Below, piece by piece: positions 7,899 through 16,105 of a stretch of 64,000 bases of DNA. Position 1 is the stretch's first letter, and every line of letters starts with the position of its first letter. This DNA is from JAIXWP01 sp965247015 (GTDB lineage: Bacteria; Bacteroidota; Bacteroidia; Flavobacteriales_D; Sanyastnellaceae). The position numbers were made by a program, and so were the translations under genes. The notes under the pieces are model-generated. The model was not told where the DNA came from. It did no database searches and saw only the letters and a program-made list of their open reading frames with translations. Location of the stretch: assembly GCA_965247015.1 (NCBI GenBank), contig CBDFGG010000006.1, forward strand, positions 310,001 through 374,000, in the 5' to 3' direction.

Positions 7899-9673
7899 TG
7901 GAAAGTACCCGTAGCATAACAAATCAGGTTGAGATCACCTCAGGACCTCGCCCTATTCGTAGCGGTTTGGAGTACGATAAGTATTTTCCAAAACCGGATG
8001 AGCGTGATCGCATCATCATCAAAGATGGTGAGGTGCAAGATACCGTTGATCTTATGGAGAAAGTGGTACACAAGTATCTTGTAGATACTTCGCGCATTGC
8101 TCCATTGCTCAAAGGAAATTCTACAGGAGATACCTGCCGTAAGATTTGGGATTTCATCTACCAAAATATCCAATACAAGTTGGATAAAAAGGGATTGGAG
8201 CAGCTTCGCAGACCAGCACGTTCTTGGTCGGAAAGAAAGACTGGAGTAGACTGTGATTGCATGAGCATTTTCGCGTCAAGTGTGCTCACCAATTTGAAAG
8301 TTCCCCACAGTTTTCGCATCACAAAGTATTCAGCAGATCACTGGCAGCATGTGTATGTGATTGTACCTAATGGCAAAGGGAAGCATTACACGATTGATGC
8401 AGTTGTTTCTCAGTTTGATTATGAGAAGCCTTATTCAGAAAAAATGGATTATCCTATGAGTTTAAATGGAATCAACGTAGCGGTTCTTAGCGGAACAGGC
8501 AGCGACCTCGAAAATGCAGTACTCGCTCCCGGACTAACAGGATCAGACCTAGGTGCTACGCCTAACAAAAAAGCAGAGCTGAATAAGCTCTATCAACATC
8601 TTGTTGATACTCGCAATAGCATTCGCAAGAATCCTCGTATGGTTTCATCCATAGATGATCCTCAGGCTTTACTCAAAATGCTTGACTACGCGATCCAATA
8701 TTGGAATACAGATAAACGCAATTATGCTCTTTCCATTCTCGAAAAAAACGAGGAGCAACTCAATCAGCGAAACGGCTTTTCGGGCCTGGGCGACGATGTG
8801 TTCGATTCTGACGAATTCGTTCTCAGTGGTCCGGGCAAGAAAGGCTTTTTCAAAGGAGTAAAAGCTGCTGTAAAGGATGTTGGAAAAGGAATCAAGAAGG
8901 CTGCAAAAGCAGTTGTTCGCTTTAATCCTTTGTCCATTGCTGGGCGCGGAGGGTTTCTAGTGGCCATGAAGCTTAACCTTCATAAAATGGCCTCAAAACT
9001 AAAATGGGGCTATGCTACAAAAGAGCAAGCGGCTGCTAAGGGAGTGAGTGAAGCTGAATGGAACAAGAGCAAGGATGCTTTAGCAAAGGTTGAAAGGCTT
9101 TTTGCAGACAAACTCCAAGGCAAGCGAGAAGCGTTGAAGAACGCGATTTTAAAAGGCAAGGCTGGTAATCTAAATGGTGTAGTTGAGTCAGGATTCAACG
9201 GCCTAGGCGATCCAGCTACAGCAGCGACAATTGCAGCGGCAGCTCCGATCATCATCGCTACTGTGGATATTCTTAAAAAGTCTGGCCTTATCGATGCGAA
9301 TGAGAAAATTGATCCAGAGGCACTAGCAGCCGAGTTGAGCAACGATCCTGCTGCTATGGAGGCAATGAAGGAGCTAGAAAATTCAAGTTCCGATCAAGGC
9401 GGGAGTTCAGAGTCACCTTCAGGAGGTGGAAGTGAACCGCAAAAGCAAGGTGGAATTGTCGGATTTGTTAAAGCAAATCCGGTCCCTTCGGTCATAGGTG
9501 GCGGACTGCTTGCTTTTGGGATTTATAAACTCGTTTCACCTAAGAAAAAGAAGACCGACAATCTAGCTGGTTACAAAGCAAATAAAGGCTCATATCATCA
9601 AAAAACGAAGCGCCTTAGTGCTTCGAAAAGTCACAATAAAAAACTACCTGTAAAGGCAGTAAAACTTCTCTAG
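7898..9673 (+). CDS. Transglutaminase-fold peptidase-like protein with basic and membrane regions
   Basis: A 591-residue multidomain protein. Residues ~60-195 form a transglutaminase-like domain with an intact triad: C119 in GVDCDCMS, H151 in WQHVYVIVP and D167 in YTIDAVV. A helical part (~225-290) leads to the motif FSGLGD (294-299), a very basic segment (~310-345), a helical domain with NPLSIAGRGGFLVA, a second motif FNGLGD (433-438), an Ala-rich region, a Ser/Gly-rich linker and a C-terminal membrane segment (~535-552). Transglutaminase-fold Cys enzymes of bacteria are often peptidases; here it could process particle proteins or degrade the host envelope on entry. I recall related multidomain proteins in Bacteroidetes elements, with no assigned role. 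Confidence 0.75.
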   Translation: MESTRSITNQVEITSGPRPIRSGLEYDKYFPKPDERDRIIIKDGEVQDTVDLMEKVVHKYLVDTSRIAPLLKGNSTGDTCRKIWDFIYQNIQYKLDKKGLEQLRRPARSWSERKTGVDCDCMSIFASSVLTNLKVPHSFRITKYSADHWQHVYVIVPNGKGKHYTIDAVVSQFDYEKPYSEKMDYPMSLNGINVAVLSGTGSDLENAVLAPGLTGSDLGATPNKKAELNKLYQHLVDTRNSIRKNPRMVSSIDDPQALLKMLDYAIQYWNTDKRNYALSILEKNEEQLNQRNGFSGLGDDVFDSDEFVLSGPGKKGFFKGVKAAVKDVGKGIKKAAKAVVRFNPLSIAGRGGFLVAMKLNLHKMASKLKWGYATKEQAAAKGVSEAEWNKSKDALAKVERLFADKLQGKREALKNAILKGKAGNLNGVVESGFNGLGDPATAATIAAAAPIIIATVDILKKSGLIDANEKIDPEALAAELSNDPAAMEAMKELENSSSDQGGSSESPSGGGSEPQKQGGIVGFVKANPVPSVIGGGLLAFGIYKLVSPKKKKTDNLAGYKANKGSYHQKTKRLSASKSHNKKLPVKAVKLL

Positions 9674-9696
9674 TCAACCCATAAATAGTCAATACA

Positions 9697-10236
9697 ATGG
9701 CAACTCAAAAGAAAGCCCCTTCCAAGATCAGCAGCCAGGCGGTTATGGAAGAAGTAAAAACGCTGGCAATGCTCGGAGGCGGTGTAGTTCTGGGTTCCGT
9801 GGGCGGAAGGCTCATTGACAAAGTACTCAAAGTCGATCCAGCAGCGACAGGATTTCAAGCTAAAGCTTTGGCTCGCCCTGTAGTCCTAATTGCAGCAGGC
9901 ACTGCTGGAGCAATCATGCTCAAAGACAAAAACATGAAGATGCTCGCAACAGGTGTCGGCGCGGCAGGTGTACTCAGCGGCGTGAAGGTCATTTTGAAGA
10001 AAGATCTTCTTGCTGGGCTCGCAGACTTTAAAGGTCTTGGAGCAAACGAACCAACAGTCTTCCGTGATCCAGTTCAACTTCAAGTGGAACGATACAATCC
10101 GGACTTGCCTGAGCTGAACGCGATCTACATGCCCTACCCTAATCCGATGGATGTAGAGGACGAAAACGAGCGTGCTCAAAGCATGGAAGGTATGCGTGAG
10201 CGTAAAGCAGAAAGTGCCTTCATGGAAATCATCTAA
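9697..10236 (+). CDS. Membrane protein with GLG motif
   Basis: A 179-residue protein with three hydrophobic Gly/Ala-rich segments (~24-40, 60-78, 83-102), then FKGLGA (111-116) and a hydrophilic C-terminal half with a Pro/Tyr-rich stretch. The GLG motif sits exactly where the membrane part ends and the soluble part begins, which would suit a processing site. No known family. Gly-rich multi-pass small proteins are typical of membrane-containing virions, but no homology supports this. Confidence 0.65.
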   Translation: MATQKKAPSKISSQAVMEEVKTLAMLGGGVVLGSVGGRLIDKVLKVDPAATGFQAKALARPVVLIAAGTAGAIMLKDKNMKMLATGVGAAGVLSGVKVILKKDLLAGLADFKGLGANEPTVFRDPVQLQVERYNPDLPELNAIYMPYPNPMDVEDENERAQSMEGMRERKAESAFMEII

Positions 10237-10264
10237 GTCAAACCAAATCAACAAAAACAACATC

Positions 10265-10969
10265 ATGTTTACACTCGGAGAAATCGAACAGAGTGAGCAC
10301 AATTTGCTCGGGGCTATCACAGAGGATGACTTCTTGGAAGCATTGGATACAGCTCCTGCTCAAACCAAGAAGAAATTCTTCAAAAAGATGCAAATGCAGT
10401 CGCGTGTTCAAACCACTGCAACAAGTTCACGCAGCCGCGCTGAATTTGAAAAGCGTATTCACCTATTACCCACCGAAATTCAAAAGGGTTTGGCAAGTCA
10501 AAGCTTGCAAGCGGTGGACACGGTTATCTACGTCGTAAAATCGGTAGCCGGTAGTAAAGTGGTAAAAATGTTCAAGGACGACGACAACAAAGTGGTTGGT
10601 ATCTCGAATATTTCCTCTGGAAAGCTGGAGAAAGGAAACTTCTTCCTTCTCTATGGAATTCAGCTTATGGCGGGTGTTGCCGAGGGCAACGAAACGGCAG
10701 CAGACGTGAACTTCAATACCATTCCTGACTACGTAAGAAATGGTGAGTTTGAATTCAAGGCGAACGGAACAGTGCTTGTTCCAAACACTTCGAATGAGGC
10801 GTTCTTCACCGAAGGAAGAGACATTTTCAAGGGTCTATATGTGCTTGACAACCCAAAGGTGATCAAGGATCAACAGGCCATTGAATTCAACCTTGAGTGG
10901 GGAACAAACGCGCCAGCGAATACTTACTTGAAGGCCATCCTTCGCGGTACATCTGTAATCAAGGCTTAA
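10265..10969 (+). CDS. Candidate major particle (capsid-like) protein, beta-rich
   Basis: A 234-residue protein from ATG at 10265, which follows a short A-rich leader; an in-frame ATG at 10172 lies within the previous gene and is less likely. The N-terminal ~75 residues are charged and helical. The remainder is predicted beta-rich (YVVKSVAGSKVVKMF, GNFFLLYGIQLMAG, VRNGEFEFKANGTVLVPN, QAIEFNLEW, TYLKAILRG), the alternation expected of a jelly-roll-type shell protein. It has its own intergenic gaps (28 bp before, 20 bp after), unlike most operon neighbours, which often marks a highly expressed gene. I recognise no family; capsid function is inferred from size, composition and place. Confidence 0.5.
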   Translation: MFTLGEIEQSEHNLLGAITEDDFLEALDTAPAQTKKKFFKKMQMQSRVQTTATSSRSRAEFEKRIHLLPTEIQKGLASQSLQAVDTVIYVVKSVAGSKVVKMFKDDDNKVVGISNISSGKLEKGNFFLLYGIQLMAGVAEGNETAADVNFNTIPDYVRNGEFEFKANGTVLVPNTSNEAFFTEGRDIFKGLYVLDNPKVIKDQQAIEFNLEWGTNAPANTYLKAILRGTSVIKA

Positions 10970-10989
10970 TTCCAAAGTTCCTTTTCATT

Positions 10990-11382
10990 ATGAAAAATCA
11001 CAAGTTCCAACAAGTACGAGTTCAGGTAAAAGACCCCGGTGAGTCCGTGCGTTTCAGTGGTGAAACTGACAAGCAGTTTGCGCGTGTGCGCGGCATTCAT
11101 ATCTCCATGCCTAATGACGATGTGCTTGTTGGAACTACTCTTGGCTTAAAGATCAACGGAACGGAGATTTTTGATGATGCTCATGAAATGAGGTTGATTA
11201 CCTGCGGACATCAAGTAGCTCCTAACATGAAGTTCTTTCTTTTCGAGGAAAATATCGAAGCTGGAGGATCTGCTATTGAAGGTCGCGTGACTGATGGAGG
11301 AACGATGGATCAATCATCATTCCCTTATGAGGCGAAAATTTATTTGTGGCTTGTGAATGATGAACCAAAAACGACTTCATAA
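10990..11382 (+). CDS. Beta-rich probable structural protein A
   Basis: A 130-residue protein from ATG at 10990, beta-rich and low in Lys clusters. Its end, FPYEAKIYLWLVNDE, resembles the end of the next protein (FKPYVVSIYLRCELE), and both share an earlier LGL.(I/F)N stretch, so the two look like distant tandem paralogues. Its stop overlaps the next start (TAATG). A minor shell or vertex protein is plausible. No family recognised. Confidence 0.6.
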   Translation: MKNHKFQQVRVQVKDPGESVRFSGETDKQFARVRGIHISMPNDDVLVGTTLGLKINGTEIFDDAHEMRLITCGHQVAPNMKFFLFEENIEAGGSAIEGRVTDGGTMDQSSFPYEAKIYLWLVNDEPKTTS

Positions 11383-11798
11383 TGGCCACAAAAATTCGAT
11401 ACCAGATCATTCAACTAGAAGTCAACGAGCAAGGACAGATCGCAGAGATAAGCCACAAGCTGCCTCTCCATTTGAAGGTTTGCACTGGCTTTATTGCCCG
11501 ACACACCAAAGGATTAACACTTGCAAACGATCTCAACGAAATAGGATTACTTGCACTTGAATTCAATAGCAGAAAACAGCTTCTGATCAATGCGATGGTT
11601 GGTTTTGAATCCAAAGTTGAACAGCTACCAGATTATCAAGAGGTCAATATTCCACTTGAAAACGGGCAGCTTGTGACTGGGTATTACATGGACACAAAGC
11701 AAGTTTCGGTTTCTGATTTCAAGCCATATGTGGTATCCATCTACTTGCGCTGCGAATTGGAAGTAAGCATTGAAGCCAAAGAATGTACGACTACTTAA
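11382..11798 (+). CDS. Beta-rich probable structural protein B
   Basis: A 138-residue protein whose ATG overlaps the stop of the previous gene. It shows an alternating hydrophobic pattern throughout (YQIIQLEVN, LLALEFNS, KPYVVSIYLRCELEVSI) and no membrane segment or signal. It seems distantly paralogous to protein A (shared C-terminal PY...IYL and spacing). It overlaps the next gene by 16 bp. Role inferred from context only. Confidence 0.6.
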   Translation: MATKIRYQIIQLEVNEQGQIAEISHKLPLHLKVCTGFIARHTKGLTLANDLNEIGLLALEFNSRKQLLINAMVGFESKVEQLPDYQEVNIPLENGQLVTGYYMDTKQVSVSDFKPYVVSIYLRCELEVSIEAKECTTT

Positions 11799-12103
11799 AT
11801 CATATCAATCTCCAATTGGAGCAGCGATGTCTCGTGCCTAAACTTCAACAGTTTAGATACTTGAGCCTCGAACCTGGATTGACGCGCTATGAAATGAAGG
11901 CATATAATGAAATCCTTTTTCTTATTAAGCCAAGTCAACTTCCCGTTGGCACAGTGATCGTTTCAGAATGCAGATCAAGGGTAATACCAACAGATGTAGC
12001 CGAGATGCAAGGCATTGAAGACTTTTCAGGTCTTGTAGTAATTCAACTGCCGGGAGTTCCAGCTAAAAAGAAAACCATTGAGTTTGTGCAAATCACCCTT
12101 TAG
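11783..12103 (+). CDS. Small hypothetical protein of the virus-like operon
   Basis: A 106-residue protein starting inside the end of protein B. It contains LKPSQLPVG-like spacing (FLIKPSQLPVGTVIVSE), IEDFSGLVVIQLPG and a basic PAKKKTIEF end, and is probably a compact beta-rich fold. FSGL echoes the GLG motif of its neighbours but lacks the second Gly. No known family. Confidence 0.55.
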   Translation: MYDYLNHINLQLEQRCLVPKLQQFRYLSLEPGLTRYEMKAYNEILFLIKPSQLPVGTVIVSECRSRVIPTDVAEMQGIEDFSGLVVIQLPGVPAKKKTIEFVQITL

Positions 12104-12106
12104 AAA

Positions 12107-12910
12107 TTGAGTAAGCGAAGAATATATCATTTGATAGAAGTATGCAGGAAAATGATCAACACATTTCCCAAGCAAGGCTATTCTAGTGTTGTGTTCAATG
12201 CTACCTTTTATCGAAATGGCAAGAAACTCAATGCAATCGAACATGCTGAGGTAGCCAATTTTTCTCAGCTCGTTCGAAGTTATGACAAGAGCGAAAATCC
12301 AGATAAAGTCAAGGTTGAATTTAAAGACCAGAACAAAGGTATTTTGATTTGGGCAAAGACTTTTGAGGTAAATGAATTGGATGAGGAAATTCACCGAACT
12401 ACTACCAATTTTTCGGGACTTGGTGAAGCGGAAGTGAATGACCTTGTACAAAGAAAATTTGCAGAACTCGAAAGGCAAAAGGCTATTGAACAACTGCAAG
12501 CAGAGCTTCAGGTGCAAAAGGAACTTAATGCGGATTTACAGTTTCAAGTTGCCGATTTACAAACCACACTAGATGCAAAGAAACAAGTGGAATACTATTC
12601 GAGCATCATTGGAATGGCGATGCCTGGTCTTGCAAAATTTTTCACGGGAACTCCAGTAGCTGAGGCTATGAATTTTCTCGCTGGACAGGAAGACGAAAAG
12701 GAACTTATTGAAGAGGGTTCGAGCTCATCACCAGATCAAAGACAAAGCATTATCAAACTCATTGGAGAGTTCAGCGCGACTCTGAGCAACCAAGAACTGG
12801 GTACGCTCTACCTTCTTTTTATAGAGTTTGAAAAAGATAAAAACAATATTCAAAAAATTCTAAGGTATATCACCGATACCGCAGAACCACAACAAACAGC
12901 ACATGCCTAG
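12107..12910 (+). CDS. Coiled-coil protein with GLG motif
   Basis: Up to 267 residues if TTG at 12107, three bases after the previous stop, is the start; ATG at 12152 would give 252. The N-terminal ~100 residues form a compact domain, then FSGLGE (102-107) and a long coiled coil (~110-165, rich in Glu, Gln, Leu), a short hydrophobic stretch (IGMAMPGLAKFF) and a helical C-terminal domain. The GLG motif again sits at a domain boundary. No family recognised; the architecture suits a scaffold or fibre-base protein. Confidence 0.6.
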   Translation: MSKRRIYHLIEVCRKMINTFPKQGYSSVVFNATFYRNGKKLNAIEHAEVANFSQLVRSYDKSENPDKVKVEFKDQNKGILIWAKTFEVNELDEEIHRTTTNFSGLGEAEVNDLVQRKFAELERQKAIEQLQAELQVQKELNADLQFQVADLQTTLDAKKQVEYYSSIIGMAMPGLAKFFTGTPVAEAMNFLAGQEDEKELIEEGSSSSPDQRQSIIKLIGEFSATLSNQELGTLYLLFIEFEKDKNNIQKILRYITDTAEPQQTAHA

Positions 12911-13076
12911 CAACGAAATCAGCGTAGCGATCAATGTGAGAAATGACATTGAAGCGCGACAAGTGAAACAAGCACTTGAATCCATCGCTAAGACTTTTAA
13001 GCCACAAGAACTTGCTCTTATTGCAAAGAAGGTTGAAATGCCTTTGGTTCAAATGAAAATTAGATCGATGTTATAA
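12903..13076 (+). CDS. Small hypothetical protein, 57 residues
   Basis: The ATG at 12903 overlaps the end of the coiled-coil gene (stop 12908-12910), and the stop at 13074-13076 is one base before the next ATG at 13078, so the frame fills the gap exactly. It starts MPSNEISVAINVRNDIEARQ and is helical and basic, with IAKTFKPQELALIAKKVE. No family is recognised, but the tight fit to both neighbours makes it a real gene. Confidence 0.65.
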   Translation: MPSNEISVAINVRNDIEARQVKQALESIAKTFKPQELALIAKKVEMPLVQMKIRSML

Positions 13077-13077
13077 A

Positions 13078-14139
13078 ATGCCTATTCAGCAGAAAGTCAT
13101 AGAAGCAGTGAACAACAATCGGGGTAAGATCATCAACGGTTTACTAATCGTGGGTGGAACTTATCTCGCATATCGCTTTGGTAAAAAGGTTATCGGAGAT
13201 ATCAGTAAAAATGCTGCTCAAAGTCAGGCTGATGATAAGCCATCGGTTCGCCAAGCTATGAACTTTCGCTCTGGACTCAATCCATCAGGTGTTTCTTGGT
13301 TGATTAGTACAGATGGCACAAATGAGAAACTCATTTTCGATACCGCTCGATCTATAACTGACCTTGATGAAGTATCCAAGAATTACAAGGATTTATATCA
13401 GAGTAATCTACTGGACGATTTACAAAGAGAACTCTCTTCTGACGATTATTCTAAACTTCTTACAATAGTTAGCAGTAATCCTAAGAAGTCCACCAAGAAT
13501 GGGAGCGCACCGCCTGTGCAGTTTGCAAAGAAGTCCAATTTAGTGGTGGCCAAAAAGGAAGTCACCATTCGTAAGACTCCGGACGCATCCAATCACGGGG
13601 CTTTCTATGAAATGTTCTCTGAGAACAATATCATTCGTAGAGCAAAGGCCGGAGAATTTATTGGTTATGCTACGGGCAAACAACATTTTGATGAGGTAAA
13701 CAATGTGAAATTCATTGAGGTGGGGTATGTGGTGAATGGTGAGAAAGCACCATCGAATCTACGAAGCATGAATAAGAAGAAGTACATCTTTTGGGTGAGC
13801 TCTTCTTCCACTTACGTTGATATTTTCGAATACTACAAATCAATGTTTGATCGCTATCCTGACAGCCTCAAACTGACTCCGTGGATGAAGCCTCTCGACT
13901 TTTTCGAAGGTGGGGACAAATCCGTTAAAGGGATGTCTTTTTCAAGACTTCTAACACTATCTCATTCACAAGTACTGGACGAGAAGTTCAAAGTGATTGC
14001 TCACGTAAGACCGAATACACTGCTGGGTAGTCTCATTATGACCCTCGACACTGGAAAGGGAAAATTCTATAAGTTCAAAACAGTTGACAATACCGAAAGG
14101 TGGGTCAACGCCAATCAGATAAAAATTCAAGAGCAATGA
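13078..14139 (+). CDS. Membrane-anchored protein with SH3-like repeats
   Basis: A 353-residue protein. A membrane segment (~17-35) is followed by a low-complexity linker, an alpha-rich part, and two regions that look like bacterial SH3-type domains: VTIRKTPD...GEFIGYATGK...FIEVGYVV (~160-225) and FKVIAHVRPN...FYKFKTVDN.ERWVNANQIKI (~305-353). SH3-like domains often bind peptidoglycan, which fits the next gene, a glucosaminidase whose ATG overlaps this stop (ATGA). A role in envelope attachment or penetration is inferred. Confidence 0.65.
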   Translation: MPIQQKVIEAVNNNRGKIINGLLIVGGTYLAYRFGKKVIGDISKNAAQSQADDKPSVRQAMNFRSGLNPSGVSWLISTDGTNEKLIFDTARSITDLDEVSKNYKDLYQSNLLDDLQRELSSDDYSKLLTIVSSNPKKSTKNGSAPPVQFAKKSNLVVAKKEVTIRKTPDASNHGAFYEMFSENNIIRRAKAGEFIGYATGKQHFDEVNNVKFIEVGYVVNGEKAPSNLRSMNKKKYIFWVSSSSTYVDIFEYYKSMFDRYPDSLKLTPWMKPLDFFEGGDKSVKGMSFSRLLTLSHSQVLDEKFKVIAHVRPNTLLGSLIMTLDTGKGKFYKFKTVDNTERWVNANQIKIQEQ

Positions 14140-14606
14140 GCGATAAAAGCGAAAGCTATGTAGAGAAATACTTGCCCTATGCAAAAGCAGCAGGTGAAAG
14201 GTTCAATATGGATCCTTTTGTGATTTTAGCGCAAGGGGCGCAAGAAAGCGGCTGGGGTACTTCCAATCTTTCTCAGAATTACAACAACTTCTTTGGATTC
14301 ACTGCAGGTGGTAAACCCAATGAGTTTTGGGATGGAAAATTCTATGAGGCGAAAAATAAATACAAGCTCAAGTTCAGAGTGTACAAGAGTCCTCAGGAGA
14401 GCTTCATGGATTTTGCTCGTTTGATTGAGAGCAAGTACAAGGCTGCACATGCCGCAGGAAAGGATTATAAGACCTATGCGCAGCGTATCGCCTACTCTCC
14501 ATACATCAGTGAAAAGAACGGTGATAACCGTGAGAACTACAAGAACGGGATCATCAAATTATATGATCGCATTATCGAGGCTGCTAAAAAAAAAGCCTTG
14601 ATATAA
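14136..14606 (+). CDS. GH73 glucosaminidase (peptidoglycan hydrolase)
   Basis: A 156-residue enzyme from ATG at 14136, the FlgJ/endo-beta-N-acetylglucosaminidase fold (GH73), which cuts the glycan chain of peptidoglycan. The catalytic Glu is E37 in AQGAQESGWGTS. YNNFFGFTAGGKP, FRVYKSPQESFMDFARLI and the C-terminal NYKNGIIKLYDRII are family hallmarks. There is no signal peptide, as in virion-borne or holin-dependent enzymes. The gene ends in an A9 run (14586-14594); a slip there would add a 43-residue membrane tail, described separately. It is the likely lysin or entry enzyme of the element. Confidence 0.9.
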   Translation: MSDKSESYVEKYLPYAKAAGERFNMDPFVILAQGAQESGWGTSNLSQNYNNFFGFTAGGKPNEFWDGKFYEAKNKYKLKFRVYKSPQESFMDFARLIESKYKAAHAAGKDYKTYAQRIAYSPYISEKNGDNRENYKNGIIKLYDRIIEAAKKKALI

Positions 14607-14725
14607 CCCCAGCAGCCGCAGCAAAGGGAGGAATTGGCTTAGTTGGAGCAGCAGCCATATTCTTCGGTGGTAGATGGGTTTGGAAAAACCTGATTGCTCC
14701 AAATAATTCGAAAAAATCGAAATAA
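14586..14725 (+). other. Frameshift extension of the GH73 gene encoding a membrane tail
   Basis: After the A9 run the -1 frame (equivalent to one extra A) stays open to TAA at 14723-14725. It encodes DITPAAAAKGGIGLVGAAA, FFGGRWVWKN and a Lys/Asn end: one clear membrane segment. Its stop overlaps the next ATG as TAATG, the same coupling seen between other genes of this operon, so the extension appears to be the true end of the upstream unit in at least some products. Transcript slippage, programmed -1 frameshifting or an undercalled homopolymer are all possible. Confidence 0.6.
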
Positions 14726-15120
14726 TGGGATTTACACTCAGACATTTAAGAACTGCGGAAGTCGAACATTTCAGCACGAAAGAACTGCTTGAAATACTCG
14801 GTGATAAAATCAACGATGAAATTCTCCTAAAGGGAGAGGTCTATCGCATAAGCTCTTTTGAGGCTACCGATGGCGGTGATTTTACACCCCCAACTTTTGA
14901 ATGGGCTCAGGTCCAATTGACAGCCACCAATGGCGCAAGCTCTTTCCCGTTTACTTCATCTACTGAAACCCTTGGTTTGTTTTTGACAATCAACGGGATT
15001 TTGTATCAGTATGGTCAAACAAAAGACTTTCATGTGGCTGGTGGAGAGCTTCTTTGGCATGGCAGTTTTCCCATTGAGGCCAAGGATGTGATACTTGTGA
15101 AATGGTTGAAAATCAGCTAA
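14725..15120 (+). CDS. Fibre/spike-like protein A
   Basis: A 131-residue protein. The C-terminal part reads LFLTINGILYQYGQ...LLWHGSFPIEAKDVILVKW, the NG(V/I)L...P(I/-).A.D.I pattern common in phage fibre and receptor-binding proteins. The start overlaps the stop of the GH73 frame extension. It is followed closely by two more fibre-like genes. Probable role: part of a receptor-binding spike on the particle. Confidence 0.6.
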   Translation: MGFTLRHLRTAEVEHFSTKELLEILGDKINDEILLKGEVYRISSFEATDGGDFTPPTFEWAQVQLTATNGASSFPFTSSTETLGLFLTINGILYQYGQTKDFHVAGGELLWHGSFPIEAKDVILVKWLKIS

Positions 15121-15126
15121 GGCTAA

Positions 15127-15498
15127 ATGGGCGAACTGATTAAAATCAAACAAGTAGAAAATCTTCAAACGGAGCTTGACAAGATAGCAACCGTTGAACA
15201 GTTGGCCAAGGATGCGGGTGATCTAGCGGCTGCGGCAAAACTTGAGGCCGCGGCGGCAGCAAGTGCAAAGAGTTCGTCAAGGGTAAAAGAAACAATCAAG
15301 GGAATAGTTTCCCATCCTAACACCAAAATACAGTTGCAACTCAGCGGTACAGTTGCCAACGATCAAGATGTTCAGGTATTCGTTAATGGTGTTTTGATAA
15401 CAAAACAAACCGCTGAGCTCGGGACAGATATTGTAGAGTTCTCCGTCCCTTATCCAATAGACGCCACCGATAGTATAATCATTTATTACTCCACTTAA
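15127..15498 (+). CDS. Fibre/spike-like protein B
   Basis: A 123-residue protein. It opens with IKIKQVENLQTELDKIA, a coil-like start whose KQVE(N/D) core is shared with the next protein. An Ala-rich helix follows (~35-55), then VQVFVNGVLI and FSVPYPIDATDSIIIYYS, the beta-rich fibre-domain pattern also seen in protein A. A shared N-terminal motif with distinct distal domains is what one expects of proteins that attach to the same base. Confidence 0.65.
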   Translation: MGELIKIKQVENLQTELDKIATVEQLAKDAGDLAAAAKLEAAAAASAKSSSRVKETIKGIVSHPNTKIQLQLSGTVANDQDVQVFVNGVLITKQTAELGTDIVEFSVPYPIDATDSIIIYYST

Positions 15499-15503
15499 AG
15501 AAA

Positions 15504-15779
15504 ATGGAAAAAGTACAAGTAAAACAAGTTGAGGATGCTGTTGACAATAGCACCAATCAAAACATCGCAGGTGAGAAAACTTTCATGAACCCTGCCACAT
15601 TTCGAAATACGGAACCGGGTGGTTCTACTTCATTTATCCGCATGGAGGGAGGATTCATTTACTGGACAAAGAATGCAGCAGTATTGAATGCAGAGGGAAA
15701 TATGCGAATAGGCAAACATCCAACTACAGGTTCACCAACGATGCAAAGTTACAAGGGCGGAGTTTGGACAGACAACTAA
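15504..15779 (+). CDS. Fibre/spike-like protein C
   Basis: A 91-residue protein. VQVKQVEDAVDNSTNQNIAG repeats the KQVE start of protein B. NQNIAGEKTFMNPATFRN matches the NQ.I.G.KTF...TF.N motif typical of phage tail-fibre and T9SS-type adhesive fibres, followed by a beta-rich end (LNAEGNMRIGKHPTTGSP). It is only a few bases after protein B and clearly part of the same cassette. Confidence 0.65.
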   Translation: MEKVQVKQVEDAVDNSTNQNIAGEKTFMNPATFRNTEPGGSTSFIRMEGGFIYWTKNAAVLNAEGNMRIGKHPTTGSPTMQSYKGGVWTDN

Positions 15780-15802
15780 GCTAACAAATACTCTATACCA
15801 AC

Positions 15803-16105
15803 ATGAGAACAAAGACTAGATTAAAACTTACTGTTGCAGCTTTTGTGCTTCTGGGCACACTTGCGGCCTTTGCCACTTTTAACCACTCGGAAACAGTAGC
15901 TACCACAGCTATTGCCGGAATCATGACCATTCTTTCTGCCTACATCTGGGCACAAACAAAAAGACCTTCATACTATGCAAAGCGTTCTTCAAATTCTACT
16001 TCACAACAAGCTATGGAAGACACTGGTATTCGCATACGTAGTACTGTCCTTCCTGATGGTACTATGGTGCCTGGATCAAATGCATCAACTGAAAAACGAG
16101 AATAG
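15803..16105 (+). CDS. Holin-like small membrane protein
   Basis: A 100-residue protein with a basic start, two hydrophobic segments (~9-27 and ~35-52) separated by a short polar loop, and a long polar basic tail. This is the size and layout of a class II holin. Its 3' third overlaps the next gene in another frame by 131 bp, and the next gene is spanin-like; an overlap like this is common in lysis cassettes. No sequence family recognised, so holin is inferred from topology and context. Confidence 0.5.
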   Translation: MRTKTRLKLTVAAFVLLGTLAAFATFNHSETVATTAIAGIMTILSAYIWAQTKRPSYYAKRSSNSTSQQAMEDTGIRIRSTVLPDGTMVPGSNASTEKRE

